Shown: positions 43,007 through 53,638, counted from the first letter of the stretch. The stretch is 64,000 nucleotides of DNA from Bulleidia sp. zg-1006 (GCF_016812035.1 NZ_CP069178.1:124001-188000), one strand, 5' to 3'. Numbers and translations: made by a program. The notes: generated from the letters alone by a model not told the origin.

Positions 43007-43193
43007 TTGGAAAGTCTTTTTAGACCATCATTCACGTACCATTCCTACTTTAAATAGGGCAAGACAGAGTAAAATTGATGATGTGGGTGTTCTAGTGGTG
43101 GATAGTCCAAAAGATTCTTTGTTTAAAAAGGAAATAGTATCCATTTGTCAATTCGTCGTGTGGGTAAAGAAAGTGCTATTTGGTGATGTTTAA
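42948..43193 (+). CDS. Small membrane protein between walJ and rlmH
   Basis: 81 residues, starting with a membrane helix (MKKWILVIIALLFVWNLVFS) and followed by a short polar part. GGGGG lies upstream of the ATG. It begins 59 nt inside walJ and its stop shares a base with the rlmH start (TAATG), so it is embedded in a coupled operon, which argues for a real gene. No family recognised; it could be the residue of a membrane-anchored trypsin-like protease, which often occupies this place in other firmicutes. Confidence 0.6.
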   Translation: MKKWILVIIALLFVWNLVFSWKVFLDHHSRTIPTLNRARQSKIDDVGVLVVDSPKDSLFKKEIVSICQFVVWVKKVLFGDV

Positions 43194-43669
43194 TGATACG
43201 CATAATTGTGGTTGGTAAAGTCAAAGAGGCTTGGATGCGTTCGGGTATTCAAGAATATTTAAAACGTTTGTCTGCCTATGAAAAAATAGAAGTGGTTGAG
43301 GTCAATGATGAAAAAGCACCAGAGTCAAACTCCAATGCGCAAAATGATGAAGCCAAGAAAAAAGAAGGTGCACGCCTTCTAAAGAAAATCAAAGATCAGG
43401 AATACGTGATTTTATTGGATTTAGCCGGAAAAATGAAAAGTAGTGAAGAGTTATCTCGTCAATTAGATCAGCTTTATACACAAGGAAAAAGTCAAATTTG
43501 TTTTGTGATTGGCGGTAGTTTGGGCTTTAGCTCAGAAGTGATTGCTAGAGCGAATGATCGTTGGTGTTTATCTTTATCTACTTTTCCGCATCAGTTAGTT
43601 CGTATTCTTCTCTTAGAACAAATCTATCGTAGCTTTCGTATTTTAAATCATGAACCTTATCATAAATAA
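43193..43669 (+). CDS. rlmH: 23S rRNA (pseudouridine1915-N3)-methyltransferase
   Basis: SPOUT-class methyltransferase, 158 residues. Motifs: MIRIIVVGKVKE at the start, VILLDLAGK, FVIGGSLGFS (SAM-binding knot) and the conserved C-terminal RILLLEQIYRSFRI, ending EPYHK. Occurs after walJ in many firmicutes. Confidence 0.96.
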   Translation: MIRIIVVGKVKEAWMRSGIQEYLKRLSAYEKIEVVEVNDEKAPESNSNAQNDEAKKKEGARLLKKIKDQEYVILLDLAGKMKSSEELSRQLDQLYTQGKSQICFVIGGSLGFSSEVIARANDRWCLSLSTFPHQLVRILLLEQIYRSFRILNHEPYHK

Positions 43670-43837
43670 AAGACTTCTTCTTGGGATGAAGTGAAGCCAA
43701 TCTCTTGTTAAGCAGAAAAATTTTTATGTGAAGAAATAGTATAAAAATTAAGAGGAGTAGCGAACAATATCTCTGAGTATCTTCGGTTCGTAGTTTTATA
43801 AACATTAATAAGGGAAGAGAAAGAATCATATACAGGC

Positions 43838-43892
43838 AAAAGTCCCCTTTCCGGATAGTACGTTCAATACCATTTTAAGGAAGGAGACTTTT
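43838..43892. terminator. Bidirectional terminator between rlmH and ferritin
   Basis: AAAAGTCCCCTTTCC (43838-43852) pairs with GGAAGGAGACTTTT (43879-43892) with one mismatch and one bulge; T runs lie on both strands. Placed between convergent genes. Confidence 0.6.
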
Positions 43893-43935
43893 AATTTTAT
43901 AGGATACCCTACGGGAAGGCACATTTCCTTTTTAT

Positions 43936-44421
43936 TTATCTGCGTAATAAACTATTGTTGAAAGAGTAAAGAGCAGCTTTATCATCCTTAACAAATTCAT
44001 AGGTTTGTAAATTGTTAGAAGCATTGTCTTCTTCTTCCACTTGTTCCTTAACAAACCAATTCAAGAATTCTTGGGTTGCGTAATCCTTTGTTTCAACAGA
44101 TTCGGTGTAAATGTCATTGATTGACTTAGTGATGAATTGTTCATGTTCTAAAGCTAATTTGAATGGTTCACCTAAATTTTTGTAGTCATTATGGATACCA
44201 TCAATAGTCGCATAGATTGGACGAACGCCGTTTTCTTGTAGGTAAGAAATAAACTTTTCAGCGTGTTCTACTTCTTCGGCGGCTTGTTTAACAAACCAAT
44301 GAGCAAATCCTTTTAAACCCTTATCTTCATAAAAAGCGGCTAAATCTCGGTAAAGATAAGCAGAATAAAGTTCCTTTGTGACTTGAGCTTGTAGTAAATC
44401 GGTTACTTTCTTATTTAACAT
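43936..44421 (-). CDS. Non-heme ferritin
   Basis: 161-residue iron-storage protein (FtnA group). Ferroxidase ligands: Glu in KELYSAYLYRDLAAF (about 17), Glu-x-x-His in AEEVEHAEKF (about 50-53), Glu near 94 (LEHEQFI) and Gln/Glu in EEEDNAS (about 130). AGGAGGAAAC precedes the start. Monocistronic on the minus strand. Iron storage complements the DtxR-regulated metal uptake operon at 3.7-7.9 kb, but I see no DtxR box here. Confidence 0.95.
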   Translation of the reverse strand: MLNKKVTDLLQAQVTKELYSAYLYRDLAAFYEDKGLKGFAHWFVKQAAEEVEHAEKFISYLQENGVRPIYATIDGIHNDYKNLGEPFKLALEHEQFITKSINDIYTESVETKDYATQEFLNWFVKEQVEEEDNASNNLQTYEFVKDDKAALYSFNNSLLRR

Positions 44422-44454
44422 ATTTCGTTTCCTCCTAGATACATATGTGTCTTC

Positions 44455-44482
44455 ATTGTATCTTAGAGATAAGAAAGTTCAA
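44455..44482 (-). promoter_or_regulatory. Ferritin gene promoter
   Basis: Minus-strand TTGAAC, 16-nt spacer, TACAAT, about 35 nt before the ATG. Confidence 0.6.
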
Positions 44483-44525
44483 ATCATATACTCTTATTTT
44501 GATTATGAAATCGCTTAACTTTCGA

Positions 44526-44554
44526 TTGCAACGAAAAATAAAAGGGTATAAAAT
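44526..44554 (+). promoter_or_regulatory. ptsH promoter
   Basis: TTGCAA (44526-44531), 17-nt spacer, TAAAAT (44549-44554). Confidence 0.5.
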
Positions 44555-44591
44555 GACAATGTAATAGTTAGAACGTTAGGAGGAGTTTTAC

Positions 44592-44858
44592 ATGAAGGAA
44601 ATTACAGTTATGGTCATTGATCCGGTTGGGTTACATGCACGTCCTGCTACCGTAGCCGTTAACGCTGCAAGCAAGTTTAAGAGTGAAGTTAAAGTTTCTT
44701 ATAAGGGACGTACAGTGAATATGAAGTCCATTATGGGTGTTATGTCTTTAGGTATTCCTACACAGTCGGAGATTACTGTTTCTTGTGAAGGTGATGATGA
44801 AGAATTAGCCGCTAAGACAATCGAAGACGTATTGCGTGCGCAAAAAGTAATTGCTTAA
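44592..44858 (+). CDS. ptsH: Phosphocarrier protein HPr
   Basis: 88-residue central phosphotransfer protein of the PTS. Active His15 lies in GLHARPAT and regulatory Ser46 in MKSIMGVMSL, so HPr kinase/CcpA-type control is possible. AGGAG precedes the ATG. It stands alone (no ptsI follows), ended by a terminator. It should supply the EIIA at 23984. Confidence 0.97.
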   Translation: MKEITVMVIDPVGLHARPATVAVNAASKFKSEVKVSYKGRTVNMKSIMGVMSLGIPTQSEITVSCEGDDEELAAKTIEDVLRAQKVIA

Positions 44859-44868
44859 TTAAGAATTC

Positions 44869-44898
44869 GAGAAGGGGCTTTATGCTCCTCTTTTTTTA
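44869..44898 (+). terminator. ptsH terminator
   Basis: GAGAAGGGGC/GCTCCTCT stem with a one-base bulge, loop TTTAT, run of seven T. Confidence 0.82.
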
Positions 44899-44915
44899 GA
44901 TAAGGAGGGAATTGT

Positions 44916-46601
44916 ATGAATGTGGAATACGGTCGTTGGTGCCAACAAGATTTAGAGGAATTAGATTTGGTTGAAGAGTTACACGAAATGGAAGGTCAAG
45001 AAGATGTGATTGAAGACCATTTTGGTAAGTCTTTAAGCTTTGGAACAGCCGGGTTAAGAGGCGTTTTAGGAGTTGGTACAAATCGGATGAATCGATTTGT
45101 GGTGCGTCAAACCACCCAAGGATTAGCGAATTATGTTCAGCAAATCCAAAATCTAAAAGTAGCGATTAGTTACGATACCCGCTTAAAAGGATGGGATTTT
45201 GCGAAAGAGGCGGCTTCGGTATTAGCGGCGAATGGTATTCATGTTTACTTATATAGTGCGGCGATGCCGGTGCCAGCTTTATCCTTTGCGACGCGTTATT
45301 ATCATTGTGGAGTTGGAATTATGTTGACAGCCTCTCACAATCCAGCGACTTATAATGGCTATAAAGTGTATGGCGGCGATGGTTGTCAATTAACAGATGA
45401 AGGGGCTGCAATTGTTTACAAGGAAATTCAGAAGACCGATATTTTCAGGGATATTAAGAAGATGTCATTTGCGAAGGCTGTGCAAGCCGGTTTGGTTGAG
45501 TTTGTTTCTGAAGAATGTATAGAAGCCTTTTATCAAGCCATTCTTTCTCAACAAGTGCGTAAAGATGCAGTGAAACAATCTGGTTTGCGGTTGGTGTACA
45601 GTGCTTTGAATGGAACAGGATTAGTCCCGGTTTGTGAAATTTTAAAACGAGTTGGTATTCAGGATATTTATTTAGTCAAAGAGCAAGCGTATCCAAATGG
45701 TTATTTTTCAGCTTGTACGTATCCAAATCCAGAAAAGAAAGAAACGATGGAGTTGGGGATTGCTTTAGCCAAGAAAAAAGAAGCTGACCTTGTTTTAGCA
45801 ACGGATCCAGATGCGGATCGTGTGGGAATTGCGGCACGTTTGGAGAATGGAGAATACAGATTGATTAGTGGCAATGAAATGGGTGTTCTTCTTTTGGATT
45901 ATTTAGCCAAGAGTAAAAAAGAATTAGGTATCTTAGTGCCCCAATCCGTTGCCGTTCGTTCTATCGTATCGACACCTTTGGCAGATGAAGTGGCGAAAGA
46001 GTATGGTATTGAATTACGCCATACCTTAACGGGTTTTAAATGGATTGGCGACCAAATTCATCATTTAGAAGAAAAAGGAGAAGAAGAACGTTTCTTATTT
46101 GGTTTTGAAGAAAGCTATGGGTATTTATCAGGAACTTATGTGCGTGACAAAGATGCAGTTGTGACCAGTATGTTGATATGTGAAATGGCGGCTTATTATC
46201 GCTCTATTGGTTCTTCTATTATGCAAGCTTTACAAGAAATTTATCAGAAACATGGATATTATTATTCTAAGGTAAATAGTTATGAGTTTACTGGATTTAA
46301 GGCAATGGAAAGGATGGCAGCTATTATGAGCCATCTTCGTGAAAATCCATTGCTTATGGTGAACGGGGAAAAAGTGGTGGATATTGTGGATTATCAAGCT
46401 GAAACAGGTCTACCAAAAGCCAATGTCCTTTCGTATCGTTTTGAAACAGGAACTCAAGTTATGATTCGCCCATCCGGTACAGAGCCAAAATTAAAGATTT
46501 ATCTTACAATTGTTGGTGAGAATGAAACACTTGCTAAACAAAAGGCAGTTCCATTCTTAGAAGAACTGCAACAACAACTTCATCTAGGGGAGCAATCATG
46601 A
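44916..46601 (+). CDS. pgcA: Phosphoglucomutase/phosphomannomutase
   Basis: Alpha-D-phosphohexomutase of 561 residues, interconverting hexose 1- and 6-phosphates. Catalytic serine loop LTASHNPATYNGYK (about 140), metal loop DPDADRVG (about 302), sugar-binding loop GFEESYGYLSG (about 398) and phosphate-binding loop RPSGTEPKLKIYL (about 525). Length and the AGLRGVLGVGTNRMN start match Bacillus PgcA, which makes UDP-glucose precursors. GGAGG upstream; overlaps the DUF885 gene by 4 nt. Confidence 0.95.
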   Translation: MNVEYGRWCQQDLEELDLVEELHEMEGQEDVIEDHFGKSLSFGTAGLRGVLGVGTNRMNRFVVRQTTQGLANYVQQIQNLKVAISYDTRLKGWDFAKEAASVLAANGIHVYLYSAAMPVPALSFATRYYHCGVGIMLTASHNPATYNGYKVYGGDGCQLTDEGAAIVYKEIQKTDIFRDIKKMSFAKAVQAGLVEFVSEECIEAFYQAILSQQVRKDAVKQSGLRLVYSALNGTGLVPVCEILKRVGIQDIYLVKEQAYPNGYFSACTYPNPEKKETMELGIALAKKKEADLVLATDPDADRVGIAARLENGEYRLISGNEMGVLLLDYLAKSKKELGILVPQSVAVRSIVSTPLADEVAKEYGIELRHTLTGFKWIGDQIHHLEEKGEEERFLFGFEESYGYLSGTYVRDKDAVVTSMLICEMAAYYRSIGSSIMQALQEIYQKHGYYYSKVNSYEFTGFKAMERMAAIMSHLRENPLLMVNGEKVVDIVDYQAETGLPKANVLSYRFETGTQVMIRPSGTEPKLKIYLTIVGENETLAKQKAVPFLEELQQQLHLGEQS

Positions 46602-48388
46602 GGATTACGCGAAATAAATTAATAATCTCTTTATCTTGTGCATGGATGGCAATATCACTTTTGACACCGGTCAAGGCTGAGCAAAGCTTTCGTGATTGGG
46701 AAATGAAACAATTCAAGGATAGTATGGAAGAAGATTATATGAATCTTCATTTCTCTGTCAAAAATCCGGCGAAATATGGTATCCAAGTCAAAGATATTTC
46801 TCTTGGTAAAGCACCCAGTCGAAAAGAATATGAAAAAGGCTTAGAAGAAAATAAGAAGTCCTTAGAAGAATTAAAACAGTTTGATCGTTCTAAACTAAGT
46901 GAACAAGAAAAAGTGGATTATGATGTATTGAAAGACTATTTAGAGGAAAGTGGAAGCCAAAATTTCTATGATTTTCAATTTCATTTTTTGCCACAATCCG
47001 GCTTGGTGACGAATTTAACAACAAATTTTACTGAATTTAAAATTAAAAATGAAGAAGATATTAAAAACTATCTTAAGGTTTTAGAAAGTGTTCCATCTTA
47101 TGTGGATGGGGCTTTGACGATGACCAAGGACCAAGCCGGTCGTGGTTTCTTTATGAGCGATAAAGCCTTGGATGAAACAATCTCACAAATCAATAAGTTT
47201 GTTAGGAAAAAGAAAGATAGTGCTTTAATTCTTACTTTCCATGAAAAAGTGAGAGCTATTAAGGGTTTATCTAGTGCAAAAAAAGCCGAATATGAAAAGA
47301 AGAATCGTGAACTTGTTTTGCAAAGTTACATCCCTTGTTATGAAAAGATTCGTAAAGAATTAGGGGCACTTCGTGGTAGTCGTAAAGGGAAAACGCTTTA
47401 TGATATGAAAGGTGGATTGACGTATTACAGTCATTTATTACGTCAGAAATCGAACAGCAAGGGAAGTCCTAAAGAAATCTTTGGTGTTGTTGATAAGGCT
47501 TTGGATAAAGAAGTTCAATCGTTAGTATCGGTAGCGATGTCTTCAAAGGAAAGTGAAGTAGAAGAAAAACTGCCTCCAAAAGACCCAACCGCTATTTTAG
47601 AAGGACATAAGAAGAACTTAGAAAAGCTATTTCCTACTCCTGCTAAGGTACAGTACAAGGCTAGTTATTTGGATCCATCGGTAGCGAATGATGGAGTTGT
47701 GGCTTATTATTTAAATCCAATGATCGATGATATTCAAAATAATGTAATTCGTATCAACAAAAAAGCCGTCAGCAATACTAATGAAATGTATTCAACCTTA
47801 GCCCACGAGGGCTATCCCGGTCATTTATATCAAATGACTTGGTATTTAAATACCAATCCGCATCCAATTCGTTCAGTGGTTAGTCATATTGGTTATAGTG
47901 AAGGCTGGGCTATGTATGTGGAAGATGCCATGTGGCAATTTTCCGGTATGAATAAAAAAGCAGTGGAATATAATCGTTCTTTAACGAATATCAACTATAT
48001 GCTTTCAGCAGCGATTGATATTGGTGTTAATGGTCTTGGTTGGAAGCAAGAAGATGTTGTCAGCTATGTAAACAGCAAAGGATTAAGCGGAGATGTAGCG
48101 AAGAATCTATATGATGTTGTGGTGCGTGATCCGGCGGCTTATGTACCTTATGGAGTTGGTTTAGCTCAATTTTTAACAATGAAGTACAAAGTGGTTGAAA
48201 AACTTGGTGTGGGTTCTTTAAAAGAATTGCACGAAGTATTCTTAAAAAATGGTGATCGTCCTTTTTGGATGGTGGAAAAAGATGTAGAAGATTTCTTGAT
48301 CAAAAAAGGTGTTCAAAAAGAAATTTCTTTCAAGAATTTTATTCGAGATTTGATTCAAGGTTTTCAGGAGCTTATTTTAAATGGCTAA
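46598..48388 (+). CDS. Secreted DUF885-family putative metalloprotease
   Basis: 596 residues. N-terminal signal sequence (about 1-28, SLSCAWMAISLLTPVKAE), then the DUF885 domain. The family's HExxxH-like motif is present as AHEGYPGHLYQ (about 403), followed by SHIGYSEGWAMYVEDAMWQ with a putative third ligand Glu. A zinc peptidase acting outside the membrane is inferred; few members have been characterised. Coupled to pgcA (ATGA) and ung (8-nt overlap). Confidence 0.88.
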   Translation: MRITRNKLIISLSCAWMAISLLTPVKAEQSFRDWEMKQFKDSMEEDYMNLHFSVKNPAKYGIQVKDISLGKAPSRKEYEKGLEENKKSLEELKQFDRSKLSEQEKVDYDVLKDYLEESGSQNFYDFQFHFLPQSGLVTNLTTNFTEFKIKNEEDIKNYLKVLESVPSYVDGALTMTKDQAGRGFFMSDKALDETISQINKFVRKKKDSALILTFHEKVRAIKGLSSAKKAEYEKKNRELVLQSYIPCYEKIRKELGALRGSRKGKTLYDMKGGLTYYSHLLRQKSNSKGSPKEIFGVVDKALDKEVQSLVSVAMSSKESEVEEKLPPKDPTAILEGHKKNLEKLFPTPAKVQYKASYLDPSVANDGVVAYYLNPMIDDIQNNVIRINKKAVSNTNEMYSTLAHEGYPGHLYQMTWYLNTNPHPIRSVVSHIGYSEGWAMYVEDAMWQFSGMNKKAVEYNRSLTNINYMLSAAIDIGVNGLGWKQEDVVSYVNSKGLSGDVAKNLYDVVVRDPAAYVPYGVGLAQFLTMKYKVVEKLGVGSLKELHEVFLKNGDRPFWMVEKDVEDFLIKKGVQKEISFKNFIRDLIQGFQELILNG

Positions 48389-49034
48389 AACAAAAGCTTG
48401 GAATGGTTATGTAGCACAAGAGCTTAGTCATCCAAACTATCAGCATCTCCATGAATTTGTTGCGGAAGAATATAGTCATCACGCTATTTTCCCACCATTA
48501 GATGAAATCTTTCATGCTTTTGATTTATGTCCTTTTGACCGGATTAAAGTTGTCATTTTAGGTCAAGATCCTTATCCAACAAGAGGGATGGCACATGGAT
48601 TAGCTTTTTCAGTGAAAGAAGGTAGAAGTCTACCAGCCAGTTTAAAAAACATATTTCAAGAAATTCAAAGTGAATATGGTTATCAACGTCAAAAAGGGAA
48701 TTTGCAAGATTGGTCGAAACAGGGTGTCTTTCTTTTAAACGCCATTTTAACTGTCCGAGAAGGGCAACCATTAAGCCATCAAGGACAAGGATGGGAAGAA
48801 TTTACGGATACAGTGTTACAGAAGATTAGTGCTGAAAAGGAACATGTGGTGTTTGTACTTTGGGGTAGACAAGCACAAGCGAAAGAAAGGTGGATTGACC
48901 ATCAGAAACATCTGGTATTAAAGTCAGCTCATCCATCTCCTTTATCGGCGCATCGAGGTTTCTTTGGTTCAAATGTTTTTCGTAAGGTGAATGAACAATT
49001 AGAACAATGGGGTTATGATTCAATTCAATGGTAA
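48381..49034 (+). CDS. ung: Uracil-DNA glycosylase
   Basis: Family 1 UDG, 217 residues, removing uracil from DNA. Catalytic Asp lies in GQDPYPTRGMAHGLAFS (about 60), and the Leu-loop HPSPLSAHRGFFG (about 182) contains the catalytic His. Last gene of pgcA-DUF885-ung; a terminator starts right at the stop. Confidence 0.97.
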   Translation: MAKTKAWNGYVAQELSHPNYQHLHEFVAEEYSHHAIFPPLDEIFHAFDLCPFDRIKVVILGQDPYPTRGMAHGLAFSVKEGRSLPASLKNIFQEIQSEYGYQRQKGNLQDWSKQGVFLLNAILTVREGQPLSHQGQGWEEFTDTVLQKISAEKEHVVFVLWGRQAQAKERWIDHQKHLVLKSAHPSPLSAHRGFFGSNVFRKVNEQLEQWGYDSIQW

Positions 49035-49061
49035 AAAGCGGTTCTTAGGGAATCGTTTTTT
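49033..49061 (+). terminator. Terminator after ung
   Basis: 12-bp stem AAAAAGCGGTTC/GAATCGTTTTTT (two G-T pairs), loop TTAGG; overlaps the ung stop codon. Confidence 0.85.
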
Positions 49062-49121
49062 ACATGAAAAGGCTTACACCCAGAAAGTCAATGAAAAGGA
49101 TAGAAAGCCTTGAAAACTTAG

Positions 49122-49130
49122 TGATATAAT
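49122..49130 (+). promoter_or_regulatory. Extended -10 promoter of pgk-tpiA-eno
   Basis: TGATATAAT, perfect extended -10, 23 nt before the pgk ATG; the -35 region (about 49101) is weak. Confidence 0.6.
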
Positions 49131-49153
49131 AAACAAGTAAAAGGAGGATAACC

Positions 49154-50332
49154 ATGGCAAAGGTTACGGTTAAAGACTTAGAGGTAAAAGGAAAACACGT
49201 CATTGTTCGTGTTGACTTCAATGTACCTCATAAAGATGGTGTTATTACGGACGATAATCGTGTTCGTGCAGCATTACCTACCATCAATTATTTAACAGAA
49301 CAAGGTGCAAAAGTATTATTGCTTAGCCATCTTGGAAAGGTGAAGACAGAGGAAGACAAAGCGAAGAATGATATGTCTATCGTGGCAGATTGTCTTGCAA
49401 AGCTTCAAAGTGCTCCAGTCAAATTTGTGAATGCGACTCGTGGTGCTGAAGTGGAAGAAGCAGTGAAGAAACAAGAAAATGGTTCCATTGTCTTGATGCA
49501 AAATACACGTTATGAAAAGGGTGAATCCAAAAACGATGAAGAGCTTGGGGCTTATTGGGCTTCTTTAGGGGATTTGTTTGTGGAAGATGCGTTCGGCTCT
49601 GTTCATAGAGCACACGCTTCAACCGTGGGTATTGCTAGTCATTTACCTAGTGCTTTAGGCTTCTTGGTTGAAAAAGAAGTAAACGTATTAGGCAAGGCAG
49701 TCAATGATCCTCAACGTCCATTCGTCGCTATCTTGGGCGGTGCCAAGGTATCGGATAAGATTGGTGTTATTGAAAACTTATTGAAGATTGCCGATAAGGT
49801 TCTTATTGGTGGCGGCATGTCCTATACATTTGCGAAAGCCAATGGCGGTGAAATTGGAACTTCTTTATTAGAAGAAGATAAGATGGATTTGGCAAAGGAA
49901 TTCATGGCAAAGAGTCATGGTAAATTATTCTTACCGGTGGATACCGTTATTGCAAACGATTTCTCAAATCCAACGGAAATCAAAACGGTTGAAGCAGGTT
50001 ATATCCCTAGTGATTTCATGGGCTTAGATATTGGTCCTAAGACGGTTGAATTATTCAAGAAAGAATTAGAAGGTGCTAAGACAGTATTCTGGAATGGTCC
50101 TATGGGGGTATTCGAAGATGAACGTTTCGCTAAGGGAACCATCGCTATCTGTGAAGAATTAGCCGGTTTGGAAAACGCTACAACGATTATTGGTGGTGGG
50201 GATTCCGCTTCGGCCGCTAAGAACTTAGGATATGCAGAGAAGTTCAGCCATATTTCAACCGGTGGTGGAGCATCACTTGAATATATGGAAGGAAAGGAGT
50301 TACCGGGAATTGCGATTATTCCTGAAAAATAA
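49154..50332 (+). CDS. pgk: Phosphoglycerate kinase
   Basis: ATP-forming step of lower glycolysis, 392 residues. Motifs [18 protein letters not shown] (about 16), LLSHLGKVK, hinge [30 protein letters not shown], and nucleotide loop [23 protein letters not shown] precedes the ATG. First gene of pgk-tpiA-eno; gapA is not here. Confidence 0.98.
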   Translation: MAKVTVKDLEVKGKHVIVRVDFNVPHKDGVITDDNRVRAALPTINYLTEQGAKVLLLSHLGKVKTEEDKAKNDMSIVADCLAKLQSAPVKFVNATRGAEVEEAVKKQENGSIVLMQNTRYEKGESKNDEELGAYWASLGDLFVEDAFGSVHRAHASTVGIASHLPSALGFLVEKEVNVLGKAVNDPQRPFVAILGGAKVSDKIGVIENLLKIADKVLIGGGMSYTFAKANGGEIGTSLLEEDKMDLAKEFMAKSHGKLFLPVDTVIANDFSNPTEIKTVEAGYIPSDFMGLDIGPKTVELFKKELEGAKTVFWNGPMGVFEDERFAKGTIAICEELAGLENATTIIGGGDSASAAKNLGYAEKFSHISTGGGASLEYMEGKELPGIAIIPEK

Positions 50333-50333
50333 A

Positions 50334-51086
50334 ATGACTAGAAAACCGATTATTGTTGGTAACTGGAAAATGAATAAGACACCGGTTGAAACAGAAGCTT
50401 TTGTGCGAGCCATTGAAGCTACTTTAACAGGTGATGAAAAGGCCGATTATGGTATTGGCGCACCATTTGTGGATTTGGATGTGGCTGTTCGCAATGCGAA
50501 GCATTTAATCATTGCGGCTGAAAATTGTCATGAAAAGGACAATGGTGCTTATACTGGTGAAGTATCTGTTCCGATGTTAAAAGCAGTGGGTGTTACTTAT
50601 TGCATTATTGGTCACTCCGAAAGAAGAACTTACTTCAACGAAACGAATGAAGCTTGTGCCGCTAAGGCTAAGCGTTTATTCCAAGATGGTATTACACCTA
50701 TCTTATGCATTGGTGAAACAGAAGCGGAATACGATGCTGGTAAGACAGAAGAAGTGATTAAGACACAGTTAACTGGTTCTTTAGCGAATTTAAGCGCTGA
50801 AGAAGTTTCAAAAATGGTGATTGCCTATGAACCAATCTGGGCTATCGGTACTGGTAAGTCAGCGGATTCCAATACGGCTGAATCTTGTTGTAAACTAGTT
50901 CGTGAAACCGTTTGTGCTTTATATGATGAAGTAACAGCTCAAGCTGTTCGTATTCAATATGGTGGTTCGGTAAAGCCTGGTAATATCAAGGAATACATGG
51001 CTTGTGAAAATATTGATGGGGCTTTAATTGGTGGTGCTTCGCTTAAAGAAGACTCCTTTAAAGAACTCATTGATGCAACAAAGTAA
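50334..51086 (+). CDS. tpiA: Triosephosphate isomerase
   Basis: 250-residue TIM barrel interconverting DHAP and G3P. Lys in GNWKMNKTP (about 12), catalytic His in IGHSERRTYF, catalytic Glu in AYEPIWAIGTGKSA with the flexible loop, and phosphate-binding QYGGSVKPGN. ATG 50334 lies 2 nt after the pgk stop. No Shine-Dalgarno sequence lies in the last codons of pgk, so initiation is probably coupled to pgk termination. Confidence 0.97.
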   Translation: MTRKPIIVGNWKMNKTPVETEAFVRAIEATLTGDEKADYGIGAPFVDLDVAVRNAKHLIIAAENCHEKDNGAYTGEVSVPMLKAVGVTYCIIGHSERRTYFNETNEACAAKAKRLFQDGITPILCIGETEAEYDAGKTEEVIKTQLTGSLANLSAEEVSKMVIAYEPIWAIGTGKSADSNTAESCCKLVRETVCALYDEVTAQAVRIQYGGSVKPGNIKEYMACENIDGALIGGASLKEDSFKELIDATK

Positions 51087-51100
51087 TTACATTAGGATAG

Positions 51101-52462
<1,362 letters not shown>

Positions 52463-52475
52463 GTTTTTATCAAGG

Positions 52476-52507
52476 AAGAAGATTTCTCATTTGAAATCTT
52501 CTTTTTT
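52476..52507 (+). terminator. Terminator of glycolytic operon
   Basis: Perfect 11-bp stem AAGAAGATTTC/GAAATCTTCTT, loop TCATTT, T run. Confidence 0.9.
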
Positions 52508-52633
52508 ATTTGATTTTTCAAGCTTGGTTTTTAAAATTTAAAAATTCTTAAAAAACAATCCTACTTTTATTAAAAAATATCATTTGCAATTAATGTTTCA
52601 ATTTATAGATTAAACTTTAAGACATCATTTTGG

Positions 52634-52663
52634 TTAGACTTCAAGACTAAAGTATGGTATATT
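52634..52663 (+). promoter_or_regulatory. Promoter of thioredoxin-like lipoprotein gene
   Basis: TTAGAC, 18-nt spacer, TATATT with TGG directly before it (extended -10). Confidence 0.45.
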
Positions 52664-52691
52664 TGGGCTGAATTGAAAGGAGTGAAAAGCT

Positions 52692-53324
52692 ATGAAAAAG
52701 AAATGGTTATGTTTCTCTTTGCTTGCGGTTTTATTGGTGGCTTGTGCGAAACAAACAGTGAAACCAACAGAAAAAAGGGAAGCGAATTTATCCACTCTTT
52801 ATAAGGATTTACCAAAAGATAACCAATTCGAACAAATGGAAAAAAAGGATGTTTTAAACTTTTTAGAACATGGAACAGGTGTCTTAACACTAGGCTTTCC
52901 GGAATGTAAATGGTGTCAAGCTTATTACCCTTATTTCAATGATGTTTTAAAAGATGCTTCTCTTAAAACAAAGTATTTTAATATTTATGAACAAAAGAAA
53001 GCCGACCGTTCTTTCTATGATCAGCTTGCGTCTACTTTAGAAAAAGTAAATACGACAGGTAAAAAGATTGTACGATACGATAATGAGGGCAAACAAGTGA
53101 TTTATGTGCCTTTAGTTTTATTTGTTGAACATGGCAAGATTGTTGGCTTTGATAATGAAACCAGTGATATTTCCGGAATGGAAACCAAAGATTATTGGAC
53201 AAGTGAAAAGAAGGATGCATTAAAACAACGCTTAACGAAGTTTGTGAAGCAAAATAAACAAGCCCAAGAAAAGAACCAAGATGGTGGTTGTAATAGTGAT
53301 AACCCAGCTTGTAAAGTAGGCTAG
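52692..53324 (+). CDS. Thioredoxin-like lipoprotein
   Basis: 210 residues. Lipoprotein signal with Cys18 in LLVACAK. The mature domain has a thioredoxin fold pattern: strand GTGVLTLGFPE, redox motif Cys72-Lys-Trp-Cys75 (CKWCQAYYP), and the cis-Pro strand VIYVPLVLFVEHGKIVGF. It resembles bacteriocin-accessory/thiol-oxidoreductase proteins. Extracytoplasmic thiol-disulfide exchange is inferred. The C-terminus carries two additional cysteines in GGCNSDNPACKVG, which might form a disulfide or a further redox pair. AAAGGAG precedes the ATG. Confidence 0.85.
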   Translation: MKKKWLCFSLLAVLLVACAKQTVKPTEKREANLSTLYKDLPKDNQFEQMEKKDVLNFLEHGTGVLTLGFPECKWCQAYYPYFNDVLKDASLKTKYFNIYEQKKADRSFYDQLASTLEKVNTTGKKIVRYDNEGKQVIYVPLVLFVEHGKIVGFDNETSDISGMETKDYWTSEKKDALKQRLTKFVKQNKQAQEKNQDGGCNSDNPACKVG

Positions 53325-53353
53325 TTGTTGAAATGGAAAGTAGATGCTATAAT
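53325..53353 (+). promoter_or_regulatory. secG promoter
   Basis: TTGTTG, 17-nt spacer, TATAAT with TGC extension. Confidence 0.65.
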
Positions 53354-53377
53354 TCTTGTGATAAAAAGGTGGTATAA

Positions 53378-53614
53378 ATGGTAACAAATATTCTGAATCC
53401 AATCTTAATGATTGTGTCTGCTTTGATCATCGTCTTAACGTTGTTACAAGGTGGTAAGTCTGATGGTATTTCTGGAGCGTTTACAGGAAACGGTGGACTG
53501 AACTTATTTGCGAATCAAAAGGAAAGAGGATCTGAGAAAGTCATTTCCAATATGACTTTAATTCTGGGTGTTATCTTCTTTATCTTAGTTGTCGCAATTC
53601 GCGTCGTTAAATAA
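53378..53614 (+). CDS. secG: Protein translocase subunit SecG
   Basis: 78-residue membrane protein with two TMs (about 5-22 and 55-75) and the conserved LLQGGKSDGISGAFTG loop. Auxiliary subunit of SecYEG. The order secG-rnr-smpB-ssrA is conserved in firmicutes. Confidence 0.95.
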   Translation: MVTNILNPILMIVSALIIVLTLLQGGKSDGISGAFTGNGGLNLFANQKERGSEKVISNMTLILGVIFFILVVAIRVVK

Positions 53615-53638
53615 AAGCCGGTAATCCTACCGGTTTTT
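53613..53638 (+). terminator. Terminator between secG and rnr
   Basis: AAAAGCCGGTA/TACCGGTTTTT stem with ATCC loop and T run, starting at the secG stop. It would attenuate readthrough into rnr. Confidence 0.85.
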
